DNA from: Pachyseris speciosa | Taxonomy: Eukaryota; Cnidaria; Anthozoa; Scleractinia; Pachyseridae | NCBI GenBank assembly: GCA_016490735.1 | Contig: JAEMWC010000668.1 | Location: 352,501 to 416,500, forward strand | Direction: 5' to 3' | Length of the DNA: 64,000 nt | Part shown: positions 55,811 through 64,000 of the stretch, piece by piece | Numbering within the stretch: the stretch's first letter is position 1 | Layout: each line of letters starts with the position of its first letter | Made by a program: the position numbers and the translations under genes | Notes under the pieces: generated by a model | Told to the model about the DNA's origin: nothing | Databases searched by the model: none | Seen by the model: the letters and a program-made list of their open reading frames with translations, nothing else

Positions 55811-56664
55811 TAAGCTTTGATAGGAGCCTTCTGCTGGTTAGAATTGAAAGCAAGGTAAGGAGACGTAGGTATATTATGCCGGAAATACAAAACAGTTGGT
55901 TCCACTTTAGAGATGAAATCAGCTGCTCTGTTGTGACCCATCGAAGTCGTTAAACTGTTATACCGCATCGATTGAGTAACAATTTGTGCCAAAACACACC
56001 AAAAAAATCTTAACTTATCTGTGACAACAACTAATTTATCTCATAAGCAATGTTTGGCTTGAAAACTATCACTAGTCTGCAAATTAGCAAGATAACTTGT
56101 TAAGTTTTCCGGTCGCATTTAGTTAGCTAGCTGCAGGGACTTTAATTATAGAAAAAGAGTTATCATTACCGGAGTCAGTCCACAGTACAGCTGGTACAGT
56201 CCATTTCACCAAGCATTTCAAAATCATTCACAACAAACAAACCCTGGGCAACAGACCCTGCAGCTATTATAAATCTTGTTTGATGCTGACTAAACGACGC
56301 CTTTAAAAGCAACGAATCGTGATATTTATGCAATGTCATGCGCAAATGACGCCGGTGAACGGCATAAGCAGTGAGTCCGTTAGTAATGCAGGTGCATGTT
56401 TAGCAGGGGGTTGTTGTAAGAAGAAAGATAATGAAAGTAAATATTTGAAAGTCGTATATTTCGAGTGCCGGTGAGAGATTTAACTGAGATGTGTAGATAT
56501 CTCAGTTGTGAAATGAAAGCCCGAATGCAGGCTTGTTTTGTACGCCAGAAATTCGAACACATTTCCTCTGTGTGGATAAAGTTGCAGTGCTTAATTAATT
56601 TTAACTTGTAGTTATCACTAAGAGTTTCCTTTGTCCATCCAGGTTATTCACAATCAGTGCCACT
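55811..56664 (+). promoter_or_regulatory. Upstream region of copy F with candidate leader donor
   Basis: As for copy D: CTTTGATAGGAGCCTTCTG, donor GAAAGCAAG/GTAAGG (GT at 55855), GTAAGAAGAAAG at 56416, acceptor TTTGTCCATCCAG ending 56642. The distal module is missing. Confidence 0.4.
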
Positions 56665-59600
56665 ATGGTCTCACTCCTCTCTAAGGAATTAAAGTATCAT
56701 GAGTTAATAAAAGCTATTCACAGCTGCAATAATTGGAATGGGAAGCGGGATAACATCGACAAGTTACGCGCTTGTATTGAAAACCAAGAAAAGCAAGGAT
56801 GGGGCAGAAATGATGACATTCCAGATGAAAGGGAGGAAAATCGGTACCCTCTTATCCATTGGGCCACCATGCTTGGAAAATACAATGCCTTGAAGTGGTT
56901 GCTTAGGAATGGCTTTTCTCCCGACATAAAATCGTCTGAAGGCGAGACAGCCTTGCACACCGCTCTAGAGATGCCATATCTCCAACCAAAACATCGTCAG
57001 CTTTCCACAGAACAACTAATCAACAGGTTTTCAGAAACATTTGCTCTGCTGAAGGACTTACTGCCGATCAAAGATGCAAATGGAAATACCCCATTACACG
57101 CGGCGACAAAAAAGCTGGTAGAAGAAAACAAAAGATCCAGTTTCTTTGCAGACTGTTGCATAGTAATAATATCGAAAAGAAAGGCCATAGACATCGTGGA
57201 CTCACAAAACAATTCTGGAGAGACAGCACTACACATTTTAGCTCGTGCCGAAGGAAAGGAAGTTGAGTGCTGTGCTCGGATCATTTGGTATCTTGTTGCA
57301 GCTGGTGCCAATAGCAGTATTAAGAACAGGAAGGGACTTACGGCCTTGGATATAGCTACCAAGTTTGGAAACCGGCCCATTATGAAAGCACTACAGAGGT
57401 AGTTTATTTTATATGTCATTTTTAAATTTAATTAAATTCATTCCGCAAGGCAATGGTGTGGCTATTCATCCCAACGTCCTCCTGCACAGTGTTGAATTGA
57501 ATTTTATACCTAATAAATGAAATAATGAAATGCCGAAGGCCTCGTGTGCGGTGATGAGTGAATGAGCCAGGTAACTCCTGCATATCTTTGTTATACTCAT
57601 TATTTTAATAGCTCTGACACCGAGAACAACATTTTCACATTGGGAAGAAGCCTGAGGTATTAGGATTATTATAAGGTAAATTTCATTCCCGTTTTTGTAT
57701 CTTTCAGGACGAAGGCAAAGAAGATTGCCTGCCTCCTGCCAACAGCAGTGATGAAATGGGATCCCTACTCGCCTTCCAAATCAATTGATAAAGACGACGG
57801 TAACATGACATCTCGCAGTATATCCGGTGTACTGTCAGAGGAAACCAAAGCCGATTCTGTGGATGATAGAGAATGCTGCTCTCAGGTTTGTTTTAAACTG
57901 CCCACTGCGTTAAATACCAGATTATTATTAATTAATTAATTAATTAATTAATTAACATTTTTACACGGCCCCATAAGCTAGAGCTTTAATCTCACCGTGT
58001 ATAAGTTGTTAATGTTGTTAGAACTAGTGGCCACCAGCTGAAATCGGTATCAATACAGCTTAGTCTTTCACAATGTGTGACTCAGCGTTTCAGTGCTGGT
58101 GTTCCCTCAACATTCAATTTCAGTTAGGCCCGTTTTAAACGCCGTGCTACTGCTGTGTCGAACTCAATTTATCGAATTAAATTCCACTTAAGCATGGCAG
58201 CAGCACGACTTTTGATACGGGCATGATAGTATTAACTTTTGTCAGTGAGCCATCAAGAAGACGTAATCTGTTTTTTCAATCTGAGTGATTCTTCTTTTTG
58301 AGGCTTCCACTTTTAGGGCCTGTTCACATGACGGTGGGGGATCCCGGGAAGGTGAGGTACCCCACCTAACCGTGGTCAAAAAAGGCTGGCCTTCACATGC
58401 AACCCCGGGGTGCTAGGGTGAGGTTTAAAATGCTATCGCGTGGTCGCTAATAACGTATATCAACAAAGACTTCAGAGACAATTGCCCGAATGAACATCAC
58501 CCCACCCCACTTCCAGCATTCACATGGAGAAAACTCATCCCCGCTAAGCGGGTTGCCCGGTCAGCCTGGTCGGGTAACCCGCTTAGCGGTGAGGTACCCC
58601 ACTTCACATGTGGGTCCCCCACATCCATGTGAACAGGCCCTTAGTCACTGGATTAATGAGAAATCATACAAAGCCTGAGAAGACTGACTGAACTGACACA
58701 AATGAATACTGGCAACTGGTCTCCATTTGGTGTGGTTTGATCGGCATGTGCATCTGCAAACTATAACTCGGTGGATTCATGTCTTAAAGCCCAATGAATG
58801 TCCTTTAATCCATGAAGTCAACTTTATGTCAAGAGAATTTGGACTGAATTCTTAGAAGATGGAAACCAGTTAAGACTGGTTTGACTTGGGATGTTTAGTG
58901 ATTCTTTATGCTCAAGTTGTTTTGTTTGTTGTTGTGATTGTTGGGTTTTTTTTTTTTTTTTTTTTCATTTCTTTATAGGGTCCGCATGACGTGCAGCAGC
59001 TGCTAGAAAATCAAGTTTCAAATACTGGACGGATATGTTCAGGTGTGTTCTGTTGTGTGATGGATCTTTCAGAGGCGTACGTGATTCCCATTTTTTGCAT
59101 TCGATTTATAATCACCATTATTACGCCCTTAAAATTCATTCTCTCACTATATCTATAACACAGTCAGGTAACATTACACTCACCCGGACAATCGCACTCC
59201 ACTCAGTTACTACTTAGATATAAGTGACTTGAAAATATGACTTAGCCGGCATTATAACGATGGGAAAAGAAGTACTAGCTTCACATGCTATCCACCAGTA
59301 AGAGAATATATTTTTGGTCATATTTTCAGATTATGCAAAGTGTTTCTCGATTTTATAGTCACGCGCAAAGATACGTTAGTCGAAGGGGCCGAATGAGCCA
59401 AATACCAATTGCTAATAAATGTGTTTTTATCTTTCAGACTCAGGTACAAGTCACCTTTACAGCCAAGCTTTGGAGTGCCTCCAGAAGGCTTACCAAGAAG
59501 ATAATAACAATCTTCAAAAAATCCAAATTCAAGTCACAGGTAAACTGTTCCCATTAATACCACTCATGTACAAACAAGAGATGAGTATAAATTAATATCA

Positions 59601-60160
59601 CCCTCCACCAGGTTCATTTGCGACTTCTACCGAACATTGAAGGACATTGCTGTAAATTTAAACATGAAATCTTTCGTAAGTCACTTTGACTAATCAGATG
59701 ACTTTAGTAAATTTCCTGATTGATACTGTTAGCGTGTGTATGATGGTATTTTTTCTAAACGACTTGCTCTGCCACTTACCTTATTAATTTTCCTCCACCT
59801 TTCCCCGTTTTCCACACGAGAACTGAGAAACGGCGAGAAGATCTGAGAATGATCGTCATAACCGCCACTTTCCCTTTCGGAAACCTCCAAATCCCCGTTT
59901 TTTCCCCTCTACTTTAGGAACCATTTCACTTTTTTTTTTTCAAAACAGTATTTCAATTTGCAGAAATTATTGACCAGATCACCAATAAAGAAAAGAAAAT
60001 TCAAGAAATAAAGAAAGAGCTGTCCTCAATGGAATCGGAAGTTAGCTCTTTAAAACGAAAGAGGGAAGAATGCGATAAAAAGTGTGAAGAGATTCAGAAG
60101 AGACTCAAGTCGGAGAGCGCAGCAAAGAGCATTTTAGCTTCAAACAAGAATGACAAGTAG
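56665..60160 (+). CDS. Ankyrin/coiled-coil protein gene copy F (intron phase changed)
   Basis: Exons: 56665-57398, 57708-57885, 58979-59042, 59438-59539 and 59964-60160, giving 424 aa with phases 2, 0, 1, 1. Shares with D the 10-bp exon-1 deletion, the 2-bp exon-2 deletion and the longer exon 3 after TATAG. The first 300 bp or so of exon 1 is identical to D, then ten single-base differences follow and all change residues (for example D to Y in EMPYLQPKH, V to F in ETFALL, S to R in SKRKA). AATAAA is at 60267. Confidence 0.83.
58316..58640. mobile_element. PIF/Harbinger-like MITE in intron 2 of F
   Basis: Same insertion as 39657-39981. Ends GGGCCTGTTCACATG and CATGTGAACAGGCCC, TTA flanks. Confidence 0.75.
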
Positions 60161-61331
60161 TGACTCTCAAGTAAATTGAGGCCTGGTTCTCAACTATCCG
60201 TGATTTTTAAGCACATTTTTAAGAGAAACCTTAGCTGATGCAATAAGTAGAATTAGTAAGCGATAAAATAAAACAAAAGAGAAAAAGGGTCACGTGATCG
60301 ACCACGCCCACTCTTGTTTGGAACTTCTTACCAACGATTCCCACTATTTGCGACCTATGTAGCTCCAGTCTCTCTTTATTAAAACACCGACCCTCAAAAG
60401 TGCTAAGGAAATCCACTCGGAATAGGTGGCCACCTTTCAATTTGAAATTGTAATTCGCGTTCATTGACTAGTGCCATTCCTCCTCTAATTAAAATTTACG
60501 TTAACAGAAAGACGACGTTAAATGGTGTTACTTCATTCCGACCGTTGTTTTAAAGACATTAGCGACCTTCAGATCAGACTACGAGTACGAGTACAACTTT
60601 CAAATTTCAAAACGGCTGCGTTCTCAGCGGCCTCGCTCCTCCGTGTTGTTAAACAGAATAGAATGAGGCTCTAGGAACGAGAGTTGGCGTCATACATTAT
60701 AATCTAAGCTTGGGACTAGGAATTGAAAAGTCGTACTCGTACTCGATCTCGTACTCGTAGCCCGATCTGAAGGTCGCTATTACTGGTGGCTATTGCTACA
60801 ATGTATTACAGTAAAATCTTTCACTCTCTAACTAGTGGGAATATTTAGTCAAACTAAGGATTTTTTGATAAATAGGGTGTGACTGGTCACGTGATCAAGT
60901 TGTAAAGAATTTTAAAAATGAAATTTTAAGATTCCTTGTTTATGACAAGTCTTAAAACATCAGTTTCAGAATATAGTAAAAACATATTACAGCTGACCAC
61001 CCCTATTTAAAAATTTTACGATCTGCAAGGAACCAGACCTTAATCGTTTGAATTATGAAAGGCTAACAATGGACCAATCCATCTTGATGTCCACAGACTG
61101 CAGAGGTTTCATCCGATGCCGTATCCAAAACTTCTTAAATTCTTAAATTTTTAATTTCTAGTGATAATCGTTGCGGCTTTTAGTGCTTATTTTTTGATAA
61201 AGATAACCTGAATGTCTCCGTTCAACTCGGCCATGCAGTTGACTCTGTGAATTCGTTATATTTGTAGGACGGTAACTTTTAGGCCGTCATTTTTTAAATG
61301 TAAGCAAAAGTTCATCCCAACTTGTGACATT

Positions 61332-61366
<35 letters not shown>

Positions 61367-61380
61367 TGTTATTATTATTA

Positions 61381-61427
<47 letters not shown>

Positions 61428-61646
61428 GTCATCATCATCATTTCCGAGTTTCCATTTGATGCTACATGTATTTCTATCATGTTGTATTTACTCACTTTGG
61501 AGGTTTGGTTGGTTGCATCTTTGATATGCCTTAATGTGACTGCGGGATGCAGTTATGACTCATGCGCCGTTATCATTTGGCTGTGTGACCGCGTACATGA
61601 TGTGGTTCCAGTGGAAGCCCATATTTCACCGTCACTCACCATAGAG
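60161..61646. other. 3' trailer of copy F and spacer with microsatellite
   Basis: 60562-60777 is the GCGACCTTCAGATC element. 61327-61443 is a compound (ATC)n/(ATT)n microsatellite, much longer than its partner at 42653-42702. No gene seen. Confidence 0.5.
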
Positions 61647-61765
61647 TTCCCAGTGGTTAGATAGAGCGTCCGTCTAGATCCCGGAGGGTCGTGGGTTCAA
61701 ATCCCATCTGGAACCCGGATTTTTCCGAGTTCCCATTTGATGCTACATGCATTATTATTATTAAA
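61647..61765 (+). mobile_element. tRNA-derived SINE or tRNA pseudogene (second copy)
   Basis: GAGTTCCCAGTGGTTAGATA head with GGGTTCAAATCC B box and GGAACCC 3' acceptor strand, which pairs almost fully with GAGTTCC. It is followed by CCGAGTTCCCATTTGATGC and ATTATTATT. The anticodon loop does not fold cleanly, so a working tRNA is unlikely. Confidence 0.5.
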
Positions 61766-63479
61766 CGATTCTGTAGATATACACAACGGGCAACTATTGT
61801 GAGAGCGGCAGGCATGGCTTAGAGTATTTTTCCATACTTAGTTAGGTGATACTATCTAGTTTCATTTTCGTGGTACACACTCAAGCTATTAGGCAAGTGT
61901 GTCTACTAAGAAAAAAGTGGCAAGTGGGATATTCCACGGTGTACTTCGAAAGAGCTTTGCATAGCTATTTTATACCATGTCATAGAAAAAATACATAGGC
62001 CCATACAAACTATGCAGTACATGATGGGATGATTGTGTGGACACGATACTGACAAATTTACGCCAGTTTTCTTCTATTCTCATTGGCTGTAATTTCTCTC
62101 GTGTGAGATAAACGTCTCATTCCTTTTACTGTATTTCTATTTGTTCATATAGCGTTATTTTATGCCCCTTTTGCAACCAGTAGGAAAAGATTATATACAG
62201 CGATCATTGACTTGGTTGAGCTCGGTTTGCTGGGAAGAGAAAAAGAAGTTTTCACCAAAACTGTCTGCTAGTTCAAATCCAATTGTCTTTTCATGGTGGT
62301 GCACTCTCAAACGGTCTATACAATTCCTTTTCTACAATAATACTTTTCTAAATCTCGTTACAACACCTAAATTCTCAATTACAAGTACTCGGTCTTTTAC
62401 TCTCTCGGGGTCCGGCCACCAAGTCATCCCAACTGCACAGAATCAGACTCTTGACCCTGAAGGACCTGGTGAACAAGACAATTTTTGCTGCAACTTGCAA
62501 GGCGTTGCCAGTTGCGTGCAGTACACAGGCCACGCGCGGAGTGTCTCAACTGGAAAAAGTAGAAGACTAGAACGATTCCCATTTGCATGAAGGTATGGTG
62601 AGAATTTTCCGCCAAATGCCAAATCCTTCGAAATATATCCTTTTCTTCCAATGATACGATGACCCTCCTATTCGATCCCCTAAATCTAGCTTTTATAAAC
62701 GTCAAATTAATGCCCGAAAGTGCTTTTTAATTTTCAAGAAAATGGGTGACATGCATGATCTAACAAAAAAATATGTAGAAGGTCTTTGATCAGGCTGCGA
62801 TGACTATTTTGTACACCCCATACCTTTTGCGCCTCGAAATTTATGACAACAAAAGGAACGAATAATGATGCTAAAACTTTAGCCTCGGTAAGTTTACTTT
62901 GAGAAACGCAATCTCATACTTTTCTTACTCCTACACCACATTTTAAAAGGCTTAATTAACTGCATCTGAGGTTGCCTAATTAAGAAAACTACCATATACA
63001 GACTTTAAGATATTTACACAGAAATCTATAAATGGTCTCCATATTTTTTAACATACTTTGGGTTATCAAATGAAGAATGATCCTCGCAGTTCATATGTCA
63101 TTCACATACTTTGGGTTAATTGTCTTGATCTGATATCTTAAATTGTAGTTAGTATCTTTGCAAGTTTTTTGCTTCTATTTTGCTTCTGTCATGCGTTTTA
63201 TACATGAGCAACTGTCTCGGATACACAGGACAACCTGATTGACTTTAATAAATTGATTGCTTGATTGATTGATTGATTGATTGGACAATCAAATTATATT
63301 TTTCATAGCTCTGTTTACCATATCGTTCCTACAAGACTGATTTAATGTTCCCTCCTCTCGTGATTTTTTGAAAGAAAACTCAAGGCTATTATTGATTAAA
63401 CAACACAACAGAGGAGAATTATAAGTTAAACTATGAAACACTGGAAAACATACAGATCTGTGCCATGCAGAGTGCGGGA
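61766..63479. other. Spacer equivalent to 43031-45189
   Basis: No gene called. 63120-63290 is a LINE 3' end with (ATTG)n tail. 63344-63349 (AATGTT) is the empty site of the MITE present at 44617-45053. Confidence 0.5.
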
Positions 63480-63487
63480 GTGCAGTA

Positions 63488-63686
63488 GACTGCAAAACAG
63501 TCGGTTTTTATTTTCGTTTTTTTGAAGACGCGAATTGGGCGAGAATTCTCAGTCACGCGCTACGGGCGTGTTAGGCGAAAGAAAGCGTCTCTCCCCAGTC
63601 TCACTCTACGTTTTCACCCTCGCTCCAGACGTCGCGTCACGAGACCTCGCTTCCGGCCAACGCAAAAATACGGCTGTTTTGCAGTC
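63488..63686. mobile_element. TA-flanked MITE at the right edge
   Basis: The ends GACTGCAAAACAGTCGG and GGCTGTTTTGCAGTC are flanked by TA. It starts just where similarity between the two large duplication copies ends. 63687-64000 shows no feature I recognise. Confidence 0.55.
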
Positions 63687-64000
63687 TAATCTAACAGTAA
63701 AATTTCATTGTCGGTTGAACATATTTGGTGAAGGCTAAGGGCGCATTTTTGGGGGACTATTCCAGAATAGGAATACTTGGAAGTGACGCTAATCGTGAGA
63801 CCTCCGTTCATTCCGCTCTCGAAAGCAGAATGTAAGGAATAAACAGAATATGTTTTTTTCGAAATACGCAGAGCGTGCGTTTCTTTGGGAAAACTTTTGG
63901 CGGGAAATCGTGCGCGGTCCGCCAAGCCAGTGACCTGGCACCGGTGGTCGGGTTCATACACTCGGCCCAGACCATTCCGCGCGTTAATTTCAGGTCATTT

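Larger units (their letters stand above)
45399..63479. repeat. Segmental duplication, second copy (spacer, E, F)
   Basis: Counterpart of 20737-45189. Starts within a copy-B-like 3' trailer (ATGTCTCCACTAACTGTCGC) and ends at GCAGAGTGCGGGA. Gene starts are offset by 18,682 bp (C/E) and 18,668 bp (D/F). Confidence 0.8.

Noticed and set aside
61324..61524. Leu/Ser-rich small frame
   Set aside because: It is a translation of the (ATC)n/(ATT)n microsatellite.

Overview
The window is animal nuclear DNA, almost certainly from a cnidarian and probably an anthozoan such as a stony coral. The evidence is short GT-AG exons in AT-rich spacers, a P2X7-like C-terminal-domain gene, an L1/Tx1-type LINE, Penelope-like elements with GIY-YIG ends, a Tigger relic, and a dense population of small fold-back DNA transposons. 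The species call is inference. The exon structures, repeat termini and target-site duplications were read directly from the sequence.

Layout. 1-5 kb: the 3' end of a conserved unknown gene (+), several MITEs, and a five-part P2X7-like gene on the minus strand whose reading frame is broken. 5.5-60.2 kb: six tandem, same-strand copies of one ankyrin plus coiled-coil gene, labelled here A (5563-11249), B (16294-20552), C (31646-34672), D (37997-41519), E (50328-53353) and F (56665-60160). Each copy has five coding exons whose phases fit end to end and encode about 420-440 aa: five ankyrin repeats in exon 1, an acidic Ser-rich linker, two short exons, and a C-terminal coiled coil. Copy A is frameshifted and has lost the upstream leader module. 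The others are open.

Duplication history. A and B descend from an older duplication of about 7 kb. A younger and much larger duplication made spacer-C-D (about 20737-45189) and spacer-E-F (about 45399-63479). Their junction carries a truncated hAT-like MITE. Paralogous blocks act as filled and empty sites for each other, so transposon ends and target duplications can be fixed precisely: a TA MITE in B, a family with 6-bp duplications, a TTAA element, a TAA element, and a 3.63-kb element with 33-bp inverted ends.

Most unusual items. (1) The 3.63-kb element at 22802-26432 has two internal arrays of units of about 79 bp, each centred on the palindrome GGGTCCGAAWTTCGGACCC, and no recognisable transposase. 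(2) D and F carry paired indels on both sides of intron 1 that change the intron phase from 0 to 2, and the downstream frame is kept. (3) A and B have 14 extra residues, exactly two heptads, in the coiled coil. (4) D and F differ in exon 1 at ten sites, all amino-acid changing. (5) A LINE insertion with a single target duplication has its segments in permuted order. (6) A Penelope fragment with an inverted 5' part has replaced the upstream module of D and F.
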